From the NCBI GenBank assembly GCA_003255065.1, contig QAOA01000378.1:1-64000 (forward strand): a stretch of DNA of 64,000 nt. The letters are read 5' to 3'. Below are positions 49,091 to 62,101 of this stretch, piece after piece. The DNA comes from Cercis canadensis. Taxonomy: Eukaryota > Streptophyta > Magnoliopsida > Fabales > Fabaceae. A program made the position numbers and the translations under genes. Below the pieces are notes generated by a model. The model saw nothing but the letters and a program-made list of their open reading frames with translations. It had not been told where the DNA came from and made no database searches. Position 1 is the first letter of the stretch. Every line of letters begins with the position of its first letter.

Positions 49091-50253
49091 GGCTTTCTAT
49101 TTTAATTTACACATATCGTCTCATGCCTAAATTACATCTAAAAAATCTTGAAAAATAATTTAAAAAAAAAAACATTTTTTTCTCTCCTAATTCACATACC
49201 CCAACACGAAAGTCCCCCCCAACTCTCTCTCTCTCGCGCACACACACAAATAGATGTGGCCCTACTTTGGCCTTGAATTTATGCATGTAACCTTATACGT
49301 ATGGTTGTTTACTTGGAATTCATGGTAGAAGAAACTTAATTTAAAATATAGCATATAATATATTTAAGAGGTTATTTTGCAATAAATCTTTGAGAGTTTT
49401 AGAATTTAAGCAATTTTTATTTTAAGGTGATTTCATATCCTATGAGAAAAAAAATATTTGACAATACCTAAAGATGATACATGAAGAAATATCCCCTCTA
49501 CAAAGGAAGAGCATAGTTCGTGTGGTGAGCTACTCCCATCTAGAGGCAGGGCTTGTTTGTCTTCAAGTGAAAAAAAAATCCATTTTACAAGAAATAACCG
49601 TATCCATGATTGATTTCATAAACAACATAGCTACCTTTTTTTCAATTGATTGTAAATAACTAGTTTAAAAAGAGTCTGTCTATAAGATTTTAGCAACGTG
49701 CCCAAATTGTGTCAAAGAATTATTATGTAGTTAATTTAAAATATTAGAATATCTGAAAAAAAAAATCATCAAATTTGTCATGTTCTACATTAATTTTGAC
49801 AATTAAAACTAAAAGAATGTCCATTTTAAACTATATTCTTAAAATATTAGCAATTTTTCAAAAAAAAAAAAAAACAAAGAAACATGATATAAAATATTTA
49901 AGAACTTTAACCATATATATACACATGATATGATCTTGAATTGTTTAGCTACAAACTTGTTAGATAATTTGATAAATTTATTTATCTTGATTTACATACA
50001 AATGCTCTATGTAAATCATATATTCATATGCACACATAATATATACAATGTTAGGGGAAGGGAAGCTATCATTGTAGTGATCATTTTTTTTTTTTTTTTT
50101 TTACCTTTTTCCTTGACTTATAGGACAATGTACAGCTAGAATTAGTCTACTAATTAATTTCCCACATTTTTCTATAGCTTTTCCTATATGCATTTTCTTA
50201 ATGGCATTATACATTTGAGTTTTGTTAGTGTATTCTCATGTTAGTAAGATAGG
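49091..50253. other. Intergenic DNA
   Basis: No gene. Simple CT and CA repeats at 49215-49248 and a T-run at 50086-50102. Confidence 0.4.
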
Positions 50254-50432
50254 GGATTTGGATCCAGTCATGTCACATGACTCATGTTGTGAAGATATAA
50301 GCTGTACATTTAATTAAAGTTCATTTGAACCATTAAATATTGACGTGCTTTAATGGTTCATATGAGCTTTAATTAAATGTACAGTTTAAATTTTCACAAC
50401 ATGAATCATGTGACATGACTGGATCCGGGTCC
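50254..50432. mobile_element. GGATCC foldback MITE, copy 2
   Basis: Palindrome with arms of about 80 bases: GGATTTGGATCCAGTCATGT on the left and ACATGACTGGATCCGGGTCC on the right. The centre pairs GTACATTTAATTAAAG with CTTTAATTAAATGTAC. It is flanked by TAAGATA on both sides. It belongs to the same family as 46970-47152, judging from the shared terminal and centre sequences. Confidence 0.8.
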
Positions 50433-51314
50433 ATAAGATATGTGTGAATTTTGTTCTATAATAATAGTTTTCCTTGAATCAAATAAATAAGCTGATTTTA
50501 GATGTAGTTTACCAACTTTACATGGAATGGCATATTTGCATAAATCTTCCTTCAACTTTAGTCTACATGTGAAAAGCTTCTTAAGGTTCAAAAATGCATA
50601 GTTAACCCCCTAAGCTTCATAGTGTGTGCACAAAAAACCTTGCAAGCAACATTTAATTCAGGTGACTTCATTAAAATTTTATTTAACTGCTATAATCCCT
50701 AATTAGAACTGAAATGGTGTTAATAAGGGGTAATCATGAATTAATAAAAACACCTAAAAATATATTAAAAAAACCATGATTAATGGAGAAATACTTGAAT
50801 TAAGGGAAAATAAAATAATTAAAAGAAAAACTAGTATTAAAAAATGCTAGAATTATTATTATTTGTCATTAGATAGGCATAGCTAGATTTTTTAGTTCAA
50901 TAAATAGAAAATGTGAATTTGAACCTAGAAAGGATAATTAAAAAATTAGCAGAGTTTTAAATGCATCCATGGCAATTAAGGCAATGCTTCCCTTATTTGG
51001 GAAAAAGGGGCAAAATTTAACTGAAATCCAAACGAAATTCACATGTATGCATATTAAATGAATCGTCACTCGTCAGGGCTTGTTTTTGCTCTGAGCCAAA
51101 AGTTGAGAAAGAAAGAAAGGTACTATTGGGTTTTTTGAGGAAGTTGTAACGGATGTCGTGACATTAAAAACATACAATGCTATCGCACATCAAGCCAATA
51201 TACACAAGTTGTCTTTTGTTTTCTCTCGCTTAAAAACCGCAAACTTTTCAAATAAAACAAAATGTATTTTTCCTTTTCTCATATATATGCTAATATATAT
51301 TATTTATGGGAACA
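50433..51314. other. Intergenic DNA
   Basis: AT-rich. No gene or clear element was seen. Confidence 0.4.
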
Positions 51315-51554
51315 GTTATTTTTACACTTAATTTTGTTAATGTCACACTTTATTTAATGTCTAAATATAATATAGATTAATTTATTCTTATTTAATATAA
51401 AAAAAAATTTAGTCAATTGTAAAAATTCTCATTTAATATAGAAAATTTTTTAGTCAAAGTTAAAAACTTTTCATATTAATTAAGAGTAATTTAGTCTATA
51501 TTATTTTAGATATTAAATAAGATATAAATTTAACAAAATAAAATGTGAAAATAG
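51315..51554. mobile_element. Short foldback sharing ends with the 46905 element
   Basis: Begins GTTATTTTTACACTTAATTT and ends with the inverted AACAAAATAAAATGTGAAAA then TAGC. The arms pair throughout (TAATATAGATTAATTTATTC against GAGTAATTTAGTCTATATTA). It is a deletion-type or MITE derivative of the family at 46905 and 60704. Confidence 0.7.
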
Positions 51555-51592
51555 CATCTCCCATTATTTATAAATACTCATACACATTTAGG

Positions 51593-52051
51593 GGCACTTT
51601 GACCTAATAATTAGTGTTTGTAGACTTATTTACCTATATGTAATATGGTGAAAGTTATATACTGAAATATTATAGTTTTAGAAAAATTGAAAATTTAAAA
51701 GCTGGAGTTAGCGGGCCCCACCGAACACGCCAGGGGACCCACGACGTGTCCCAATGGAACGTGCCCCCACTCGGGCGGCGTGTCCAACTGAGAAAAGCTG
51801 CCACATCAGACAACGTTGGACATTCCGTGGGTCCCCTGGCGTGTTCCATTGGGACGTGCCGTGGGTCCACTGGCGTGTTCCATTGGGACGTGTCATAGGT
51901 CCCCTGGCGTGTCCGGTGGGGCCCACGCCATCTAGCAGCTTTTTTTTTTATTTTTAATTTTTCTAAAACTATAATATTTCGGTATATAACTTTCACCTTA
52001 TTACATATAGGTAAATAAGTCTACAAACACTAATTATTAGGTCAAAGTGCC
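51593..52051. mobile_element. Mutator-like foldback with GC-rich tandem core
   Basis: A 459-base element is flanked by a perfect 10-base duplication CACATTTAGG at 51583-51592 and 52052-52061. It has very long inverted arms of about 130 bases (GGCACTTTGACCTAATAATT at the left, complement at the right). The centre (51710-51930) is GC-rich and made of CTGGCGTGTTCCATTGGGAC-type units in both orientations. Terminal GG and a 9-10-base duplication fit a MULE-derived element. Open frames in this stretch on both strands are by-products of the palindrome. Confidence 0.8.
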
Positions 52052-52061
52052 CACATTTAGG

Positions 52062-52204
52062 AGAATAATTTGATTTTTTTTTGGTCAGATTGGAGGATAA
52101 TTTGATTGGGACCCTCTTATTGCAAGAGAACTTGCACTAGTTTCTCCTTAAAAAAGAGTTTTTGTTCAAAACTAAACCTAGACTCAACAATGCATGGAAG
52201 GAAA

Positions 52205-52246
<42 letters not shown>

Positions 52247-54299
52247 ATAAAATGAATTCAAAAAACAAAATAAAAATAATATTTTCTAAAATCAATTAAA
52301 TAAGCAGTTCTTTTTTTTTTTTGTATTTTTTGCTACAACTTTGAGTTCAAACACAGAACCATAAGTCATGAGGATAATCTTAATACCACTCAACAACAAG
52401 CTATTTGGTAAAATTTGCAGTTCATTTAATAACAAATGTAAATATTGTTATCCAAACTTTTTGCACAATAATTAAAATTATACAAATAATTTGCATGAAT
52501 TTTATTTAAAATGAGTAAATTATAGGATAAAAAGAAATATAATTATACAAAAATCTATTATTAAATATAATATAATTTATAAATATCCTATATTAATATA
52601 ATATAAACTGTATATTCAATATTTTACTATGATTTTGTATTTTAGCTATGGGGAACACAAAATCAGAGGTTGATGAAATGGATGATATGAATTGTTTCAT
52701 GCTTTTATGCATTCACAATGGAAGTATTTAAATCACTTCCATGGAAATTTGCTCACTCTTTCTTCTAACCTAGTTTTGAAACACTTGATTCTTAACAAAT
52801 ACTTGTGTGTGAACTTGTTATCAATGTAAGTGAGTGAAATAGTCTCCTTTAAAGAAAAATGTAAAAGTTATGAATTTCAAAAAATATTATATTAAATGTT
52901 TTATGGTATGTTATTTTATTTTTTTTACGAGGTGGTTCTTACACTTTTGGTGTGAGACTAATCCCTACTCGAGTTTTGACATATCCTTATCACTTCTAGC
53001 AGGGTTCGACCTCTTGACATTACCTCATGATTCGTTATTTTTATGGTATGTTATTTGTTATTGTATAAGTGTCAATTGACTTAATGCAATGAATTATCAT
53101 TTCTCATAAAAAAAATTATTGGAAAAATTCATTTAATTTATGATTGAATTAAAATTGTATAATATTCTCTTTATTTTCATTCCGTATTTTTCACTTCGTT
53201 GCAACTTGCACTTGAGGATTGTAAACACTAAACACCATCTTCCATATTAAGGTTTTACATAACTCTTTTTTTTCCCCCTATCTACCAAGTTTTTATCAAC
53301 TCTTCACCATAACCTAAGTCTATATGTATAATTTTCAGTTTTGTTTCCTTTTAAAGCCATTTTCCCTCTTTTTCTTGTAAACCCAAAACTACAATTTTTT
53401 TTTTCAAATTCTTTTACATTAACTAAGACATTCTATACATCAAAATGCACTAAGTAATAATGCATATTTTTTCTTGGAAAACGTTTTTGGTGTGCAAGTA
53501 ACAAGTTATCCAAAGTGGAAGTCTTTATCATATTATAATGGACCTTAATATGTGTCTACCAGTGATCCCTCCTTTAGCAAAGACCAAAGATGTCGTGTGT
53601 ACATTATACAAGTTGAGCCATCCATGTGAAGCTCATGTCAAACGAGGTCGGTAGTTGTTAGGCCTCATGGGTGTTTGGACACATCAAATAGCAAAGTGAA
53701 AAAGAGGTCGGTAGCCCATGTTGCCAATTTGAAAGCCTAATTGCACTTCTAAACTCTATTTTAGTTCTAATTCAATTTGAAAGGCTTAGTGTTAGAACTC
53801 GCCTTCCTTAATGAGACATTAAAAGTTTGAGCTTTGACATTAAAAATTTGAGGGTTCTAAAGGAGACAGGCCAACGATTGAACATTGGACATTTCATCAT
53901 GACAATTTTATGTTCAAATCCTATTGAAACTAGATGGGATTTGATTATGGTAAGAGATAGACTACTCCTGTTGTGAAGCCTCCAATAGATTTAAAAAAAT
54001 TCGAGAGAATTGACTATAGGTCACTCAATTAGATTTGTTAGTATTCCTCATTGCTGACCCCGTATAGTCAAGTTTAAGTACATACAGCTCTGAGTCTTTG
54101 ACTCTAATTATGCTTGCACTTTTGCACATATCAGAGCTAACCTCTTTCAAATCATCCCTCATCTCTTTTTCTATATATGGGATTGACATAGAATTATGGA
54201 GACTATAAGATACGTAAGTTTAGAGTAGTTAAAAATCCAAAATTGGAGACTTGTTTCTTTTTTCACATGAGTAGTTAATAGCATTTATGAAATTTACAT
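52062..54299. other. Intergenic DNA with simple repeats
   Basis: (AT)n microsatellite at 52208-52245. A minus-strand SINE-like unit may lie at 52920-53035 (T-run, GGATTAGTC complement, AGGTCGAACCCTGC complement). Direct copies of GAGGTCGGTAG occur at 53644 and 53704. There is no supported gene. Confidence 0.4.
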
Positions 54300-54392
54300 A
54301 AATTTATATAATTTATACTTCTATGATCACATGAATTACATTTCACACCCCGCAACCCAGGGCCCGCGCCGATGCGAGGGGACCAGTTCTAG
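54300..54392 (+). mobile_element. Helitron-type 3' end, second copy
   Basis: An AT-rich segment shared with 11975-12030 (TTATATAATTTATACTTCTA) is followed by a GC-rich hairpin CCCGCGCCGATGCGAGGG (54363-54380) and CTAG at 54389-54392 before T. The 5' end was not located and no Rep-helicase frame is nearby, so it is non-autonomous or truncated. Confidence 0.55.
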
Positions 54393-55305
54393 TTTGTCTA
54401 AAATGAAATAGTCAGAAGCAACTAGGGAGTTTTTTTTTAAAANAAAAAAAAAAAAAAAAAGTCATGAGATAAATAGAATATTACAAGTTGGGTTGTGTGT
54501 ACTTATTTTAACTAAGAAGTTCATTTTATAGTAATACAAATAGATTATAGTGTAAAGCTTATGGAATATTACCAACAACTTCAATATCAAAACTAGTCAT
54601 AATATTGATATGAATGATCTTTAATGGTGTGTTTAGAGTGAGTGGAATGAGAGGAAAGAGGTTTAATCCTAATATCTCCCTTGTTTAGGATTGGGAGTTT
54701 TCTTAACGAATGTTATTCTTCCCACAATCACTTTTCTCACCACTAAAACTCCTAGTTTAATCTACACCTTACAGTTATAACTTGAATTAAAATTTTATCC
54801 TAGATGGCTCAGAATATGGGTCCAAATGGTGAAAAAATGCAGAGTATTTGTGTAGTTGATCAACCATTTCTCTTAAAAAGCGAATGGAAAAGGGATTTGG
54901 TAGTCCCCTCCTACCCATTACTTCCCTTTCCTCTCGTTTCCTTCCTCTTGTGCTTCATGATGCTATTGCTCCTTACATCAATATGTGAGAAAGAAACAAC
55001 AGAGAAGCCACAACATTCAAGCACATATATATTTGAAAAATGATAGTTTCACTACTTCTAAAAAGGTGCCAAAGGTGTACGATTAATTTAAGCTGTCAGA
55101 TTAAAATTTTAATCGGGTCCTACAAAATTTCATTGGATCTAGTTAAACTCAGATATCACTGATGGTGCATATGTAACAAAAGTGTCAAACACAATGCTAT
55201 AGACATAACACTGTTATATACATCTATACTTCTACAACTTGCCAAAAGAGCAAGGCCATATTTACATGGCATATACATAAACATCACCCAGTTTTTACTT
55301 CCTTT
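54393..55305. other. Intergenic DNA and 3' region of the minus-strand gene
   Basis: A-run with one N at 54440-54460. A 79-codon frame at 54804 is not recognised. The last few hundred bases probably include the 3' UTR of the gene ending at 55306. Confidence 0.4.
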
Positions 55306-58300
55306 TCAGATTCCTATACCACAATGTTTAGATGACAATGTGATACCACCACCACATAGTAGCAAACTACCAGATTGTATTCTGTTTTTAAGCAGTACCC
55401 TATCAATCAACAAATTCTCAGCTGAGGGCTGACAACTATACTCATCTAAATCACAGTAATTTGATCTTACCGTTTGAATCGTCATGACATTTTTGTCAAA
55501 CTTTTTGATGTAGTGTTGTATGTCTTGTTGAAGCTCAGAGGTTTCAAATGGCTTCTGTGAAAAGGAAAACTGGAATCTGCGACCACTTTCTGGGCTGCCA
55601 ATGGTTGAACCTACTTGATCTTGAATAGGTTCCACACTACTACCGCTGACAGTTGGTTGTGAAATGTCATGATTATTATTCATGGATTCTTGTCGAATGC
55701 CCGATTCCTGTGAACATGTAACAGCTTTCTTTTCAGAAAAAAGAAAAAAAAAATCCTTTCTTAGTTTCTCTTAGGCATGGAAGACCAGCATAGTGTATTG
55801 ATGTCTAGGAACTCCGAAAACCTATTCATGTTTGCTTTGTTTCTTATACCCTTTTCATTTAAGGATTCAATATTAGCACACGAATTCAAAATCAAATGTA
55901 GCAGGATCCAAACTATCATGATCTCATTTCTGTATTTTGCTTCCAAACCAAAAAAAATTCAGTAAATGAACTTCTTATAATTAAGTTTCACATAATAAAC
56001 AGACATAGAAAACTAACTCTTCCTTCTTGGGGTTGCACTTTTTGAACAGAAAGATCCTCTTTATTTTTCTGTAACTCCTTAATTAACAAGCCATTTGACA
56101 AGAGTTTGCATGGTTGTCAAGGCACCTTTTCACTCTATACCAATTTCTCTACCTTCGTCCTACATCTCTTCCTCTCACGCACACAAGCCCCGCAGGTTTA
56201 TTAGTTGATACATGTTTGAAACTGCATATTGTTATGCAATCTGAACCAACTCAAGTAGGGTCCCCCCGGCCCCGAGAAAAAAAAACATAATAATAATAAA
56301 TAAATAAAAGGGAAAGAAGGCCTTCTCTTTGTGTGCGTGTGTCTATGTCTTTTACTGTTAAACAGCCAGGCATCCTTGTCTCAAATCTATTTAAGATATG
56401 ATCAAGTGCATAAGAAAGCAGACATAGAAATTTCTTCAGCCACAAGCAACACCATTGTTGGTTGTATAAAATGCCTACATGGGTGAATATTTATTGCATC
56501 AGAATGCATCTATTTTATACCCCTTGCCAAGAAAGCTATGAATATGGAACTATATCACCCTCACAGTGAAATATTTTGTATGATATGTCTTCAGAAACCT
56601 AGATAACTAAGGGGAATAGACAACTTGTATTATTATTTAAGAAGTTTGCATTGCTTCAGAAAATTATTATGAAGGAAAAGAAGGTCAGGATGGACCTGTT
56701 CATCAGAGAGGAAGTTGCTGATGAAATTGGAAATTATGCCATTTGGACTTGCCTCAGGTAAACAAACTCTGCTACCAGCTCGAGTAGAAGGACCATCTAA
56801 ATTGTGTGGTGGGTCCTCTTGTGAAGAAAAGTCAGAACTATCAAATGTTGATAGCGACACACACTCATCAAAATAAGCCATGGCATCTTCTGTAAGACGT
56901 TTTGACATCCTTCTTCTTTCAATGCTAGCCTGTAACCATATCTTGGTTAATTCACAGCAGAATGAGAAGATATAGAAAGAAAAGTAGAACAGAGCATCCC
57001 AAATAATAGTAGGACACAGCATAGATGCCAAGTATATAAATAGTAGTGGCAACCACTACAATATTTTCTTTGCCCCAGAAAGCCATGTGATCAATATGAG
57101 GATGCTTGTGAAATGCATACACAAGATGCATACATCTATGAAGAAACCAATGGGGAAATATTGATATCTCCAACCTTTGAAAAGGTGATGTGCCATGTAC
57201 TATTTAATATATGAAAGTACATGTGATAAGGAATCCTAGATTTTAAATTAACAATAAACAAAACAAAAATGTAAAACGTTCTGGGAATCCATGAACCCAT
57301 AAGAGAAAGCTGCATAACTAAAAGATGAAGTTTATACTTAGTACAGGTTTAACTACGGAGAAGATGATTTTTTGGTTTTCCTCAAGCATTCACCCTATTC
57401 TTTCTGTTTTTCACCTATAGCCCTCCCAGGCAAATCTGTCCTCCGCATGAGAGTTAGCAGGATACAATCAATGTCCACAAACAGAAAACATACATGCTTA
57501 TGTTGGAATGGACAAATTATTCAAGCAATGGTAATTATGAAAAGATGCATTAGAGTACAAAAAATGCAAAATGAGCCTACTTTTCTTGATGGGCGAGACT
57601 TCTGCACATTAGGGGTCTTGGGATATGGAAGAACTTCTTTCAGGATTCTGTCCAGCTCTTGTTCACGATATTCCTCAACAGCTAGGTCTGCTCGAAGTTT
57701 TCTAGCACGCTCCTGGGACTGCAATTTTATTACACGGTCTACTTTTTAAAGGTGCAATTCAAGGGATTCAAACAGACACAAGCAAAAGATAAACTGAGAA
57801 AGGATAAACACGTTCAGTAAGGGAGGGGAGGGGAGGGGTAGTGATAAATACAAAGTTGGGGATCCTTAAGAGAATTTCCACATTGAGCATAAAAGGGAAA
57901 AGTAATATATATCTTCAAAACATCATCTTGTTCTTGGGTAACAAGGGCATCCTAAAATATGAGATGCCCATCTACTAAGCAATAGAGAAAAAAAAAAAAA
58001 AAACCAAAAAAACCAAAAAAACCAAAAAAACAGGACAAAAAGAAGGATGAGGCATACTCCATCTACTAACATAAAGAAGGAAAATTACCTCTTCAAGCTT
58101 TTTGCCATACTCCCTTCTAATGTCCAAAACCAATTCCACTGCACCAGGGTTTACCAAGTCAGGAGGAATGTCTGCCATGTCAGTAACACCAATGGCAGTA
58201 GTATTACTCCTTCGAATAGGCTAAACACCCAAGGACCCCAAGAAATAAGTTAGTAATAATCATAAAAACACATTTTTGCTGTAAGAATACTACAATTAAT

Positions 58301-60103
58301 TTAGGCATACACCAACACTTGAATAGCACCCAATCATTTAGACCTTAGCAACCAAAAATTTTGGATCACATATGAACCATCAATCAGAAAAGAAACCATA
58401 AGAGTAAAGCACCTGCATATCAAAATATTTCTTGAAGTTTGCCCAAAATCATGGAAAATGTGCACCAAACTACAGCTACACAGCTGAACATTTGTCACCT
58501 TTGAAAATTCATCATGATCTAAGAATCTTTTCCTCAAATAATTCTTAATTAAAAGCCAACGATTCATTATCAGAGAACAAACTGCCTGTTTGGCCTTTGG
58601 CACAATCTATTGTATTGCAAAAGATGATACTCAGAGAACTTTCAATCGAATCTTCAGAACCAGTTTTCTCACAGTCAATAAACCAATAACCATTGGTTAA
58701 AATAATTCAAATAGAGCCAGAAGCCTCAAATTGGCAAGAGAAAGTGAGGAGCGCATGAAACTTACACTCTCAAGGTCATTCTGAATCTCAGAAATAGCAC
58801 GCCTCACTTCAGAACGAACTGTTTCATATATACCACTAGCTTCCAACTTATCTGCTTGTACTGACTGCAGAGAAAGAAGAGATCCAAACTTACATCACAG
58901 ATTAATTATTTATCATCAATAATAAGTACTAATTTACTGCATAGTGTTAAACCATGAAAGTTTCTTAACAGTAGAATTTTTTTGTCGCAGATTGAAATTT
59001 CTTAGTTGCAGGATACAATGATGTACATGAACAAGATATGCATTCAGTATCTAAGCAAGCACCCAAGAGTTATCGTTAATGAAGATGCCACAGGATTGCC
59101 TATAATCACCTTCATTTGTTCACAAACTGCTTTAATAGTTTTCTCTTCATACCCAGATGCTGAACTTGCTGTTGAAACTGCATCATCACAGTTTTGAGTT
59201 TGCAAACGAGACTGAGAAAAAACAAAAAGGACATGGAACAATAAGTAACTAGTTCGTTGTCAATGGATCACAAGTCAATCATATCTAGCCAAAAGATCAA
59301 AAGGGCAAGTACCAAAGTGGTAGCAAAATAATCTGAAGCCTCAGGAGAAGAATGCTGACTAGACCACGTCTGCAGATTCTTCATTGGATCCAACACACCA
59401 GAATCACTTCTGGATAAACCAACTTTTCTATTAGTCCCCACTAAGCTCGCATTATTGTTTCCAGCTTTAGATTTTCTCAAGTTACAATCTTGCTCAGCTT
59501 CGCTCTGTACAAAAAACAAATGCAACAAGTTCAATCTGTCTCTCTAAACCTTCTTCCCAATCCTAATAGCTCATAATACCAAAACTAAAGAAACCCACAT
59601 ACCTCAGAAGTCGAAAAATGCCGTCTTGACACCGGTAATTGTGAGGCTGACCGATTGCGACGACCCGGGTCCACCCTGGACAAACTCCGACCCGTTTCCT
59701 TCCTACCCACCAACCCTTTGCTGCTACCAACTTCGCCATTTCTCGTCGCCGATCGTCCTCTTCTACCAAACCCATTCACCGAACCAGCAGATTTGGTTTT
59801 TGCAGACTCTGAGCTGGGTGTAACTTCGTGAAGTTTAGCTTTTTCTATAGTTTTGGTAGATTCAACTTCATTATCTCTTGGCGAGGTGCTGCTCCAGAAA
59901 AGAGGGTTATCCCTCTTGTTTACGAACTCAGTGGAAATCTCCAAGCTGCTTCGTGACACAGCACTGACACTCCTTGACCTTCGAATTGGAGCTTTCTTGG
60001 GTGCGTCCTCCATGGATTCTCTTTCCCTCCCAGAAGATGAGGTTTTTAATGGAGAAGCTAGATTCCCTCTCCTGGAAGAGGATTTGAAGGCTGCAACAGC
60101 CAT
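55306..60103 (-). CDS. Conserved plant protein of unknown function, Ser/Arg-rich with charged helices
   Basis: I do not recognise a named family. Eight coding exons on the minus strand: 59603-60103, 59313-59504, 59110-59211, 58766-58864, 58089-58220, 57581-57718, 56696-56929 and 55306-55707. Every exon is phase 0 and every junction GT-AG, giving 599 aa with no internal stop, so the gene looks real and intact. Residues 1-167 are Ser/Arg-rich and probably disordered (SSSRRGNLASPLKTSSSGR, RRSRSVSAVSRSSLEIS). Residues about 232-405 are highly charged and likely helical or coiled-coil (YETVRSEVRRAISEIQNDLE, QERARKLRADLAVEEYREQE, IERRRMSKRLTEDA). The C-terminal part is Ser-rich and acidic, then has FETSELQQDIQHYIKKFDKN before the end. 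The basic N-terminus plus helices could suit a cytoskeleton or nuclear scaffold role, but that is a guess. No signal peptide or membrane segment was seen. Confidence 0.85.
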
Positions 60104-60703
60104 AGTAGATTTGAAAATTTGTGAAGAAAACACAAAGAACAAGGATGAATATGACTGATAAAGAAGGAGAATAAATGAGTTACAAAACACAGAGCTTATT
60201 TAGAAAGGAGATAATAAAGAGAGAATCTGAAAATGAAAGATTGGATTTTGTTTTGGAAGCGAGGGAGATTTAACAGTGTGAATGAATGAATGAAAATAGA
60301 AACAAAGAAAAAAGAAAGAATTTAATGGGTGTAAAAATTTATAGCTGAGAAAGACAAAAAGGCAAAAGCGACTGTTTGTTTCCTTGGCGGTCGCATTCAT
60401 CTTCGTTTGCAGCAATGTCTTTTTTTAAAAATAAAATGAATAAATAATTTCATTAATTTGACTAATTTTTTGTTATTCTTTTTTTTTTTTTGAAAAACTT
60501 TATTATTCTTTTTCGTGGTCATCAACTTTGGCGATCACGATGTTGTAGTTGGCATTTATGTATGCGTTGTCTGGAGTTCCATTCAAGATTCCACCACTGC
60601 GTTTTGGACTGAATCTGAAGTTATTTGTTTAAACAGACTAGATTAACTATTATCCATCCAAACATAAAATAGGAGAATATATGTTTATATTTGTTAGGAA
60701 ATC
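60104..60703. other. Upstream region of the 55-60 kb gene
   Basis: Probable 5' UTR and promoter for the minus-strand gene. GAATGAATGAATGAAAA-type repeats at 60281-60296 fall in the leader. No other gene was seen. Confidence 0.4.
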
Positions 60704-60944
60704 GTTATTTACATATTTAATTTTGTTAATGTTATATTTTATTTAATGTCTAAATATAATATAAATTAATTTATCCTCATTTAATATAATTTTTTTTAAT
60801 TAATTATAAAAATTCTCATTTAATATAAATTTTTTATAATTATGGTTAAAAAAAATTATATTAATTGAAAATAATATAATATATATCATATTTAAATATT
60901 AAATAAAATATAAAATTAATAAAATAGAGTGTGAAAATAATAAC
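60704..60944. mobile_element. Short foldback, third member of the GTTATTTTCACAC family
   Basis: Left end GTTATTTACATATTTAATTT and right end GAGTGTGAAAATAATAAC are inverted partners. The interior (ATTAATTTATCCTCATTTAA) matches the element at 51315. It is more diverged and AT-rich. Confidence 0.6.
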
Positions 60945-61624
60945 TCTATTTTTAAATTAGATAATGAAGGTATTCAATACTTCTGTCATTTTTTTATTTG
61001 GTTTTTTTTTTCTGATTAAATCCTTAAAAATGTACAATCAAATCAATAGCACTAATGAAAATTAAATATTATGACACAAAATGATAATTAATATTAAATA
61101 TTACAAGTAATATCTATATGAAAAGTTAATAACAGTACGATTATTCATATTATCTGTTTTATTAGACCCTAGTCTAAAATAATAATTTTTTTTGGTATAC
61201 ACATAAAGTGATAATTTGAGACTACATATTAAATATTATGCACTTCAAATTAAAAATTACTTTCGAAAAATAAATTAATTATTGTTTTTTAATGGAAGAT
61301 TGCTTTTTTATTAGAGTTAGAGATTACTAAATCTGTTATATATTTTAGTAATTATTTAATATTTATATATTTTGAAGTCCTTAGGTTGTTAATGAAAAAT
61401 GTTTGAATATTATCCAAGGAATATGCTCTTCCTAAAACTAGCTAGGTGGAATAAGACCAAGCTCCACATGTCGATATGCATGAGCACCAAATATATGGTC
61501 CTATAAAACTTGAGATTAAAGAAAATTAAAGATAATTAATAAGTTATTGTGACTATTTAATATTTCATAGGAGGCCCTCTCATGACATTATAGGAATGAT
61601 AGATCGTAGTAAGAATATTTTATA
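60945..61624. other. Intergenic DNA
   Basis: AT-rich. Nothing supported. Confidence 0.4.
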
Positions 61625-62101
61625 TGGGATTGGGATGAGATTGCGGGTCTTGGATCGTACCAAAAAAAAAACAGTACTTATGAATAATAAAAAATGAACA
61701 GTAAACATAAAATTGCATGTAAAGGAGACTAATCTGACAGTAGTCCGTCCATAAAAGTAGGAAGGGGATGACAATAATTTTATGAAGTAAATGGAAGACT
61801 AATATGACGGTAGTCCGTCTAGTCTTTAATTTCTTGTGGGAAAATTGCTGGACAAGGGCCAATGTCTATAAACCATTCAATGAACTGAAATTGAAGGAGA
61901 TATGTCAATTTTTTGGCAAATTATTCTTTTGATTTTGGGGGTGGGATTAGGATGAGATTGCGGGTCTTGGATCGCACAAAAAAAATAAAAAACAGTAATT
62001 ATGAATAATAATAAAAATGAAAAGTAAACATAAAATTACATGTAACAGTAGTCTGTCCATAAAAATAGGAAGGGATGACAATAATTTTATGAAGTAAATG
62101 G
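61625..62101. repeat. Direct duplication, about 322-base period
   Basis: 61625-61797 and 61947-62101 are clear copies: GATGAGATTGCGGGTCTTGG, AAAAACAGTA, AAACATAAAATT and GATGACAATAATTTTATGAA occur in the same order in both. A shorter repeat, CTAAT(C/A)TGAC(A/G)GTAGTCCGTC, occurs near 61728 and 61799. No coding capacity. Confidence 0.75.

Noticed and set aside
51670..51996. Overlapping open frames on both strands
   Set aside because: They lie in the GC-rich palindrome of a transposable element and mirror each other because of the inverted repeat.
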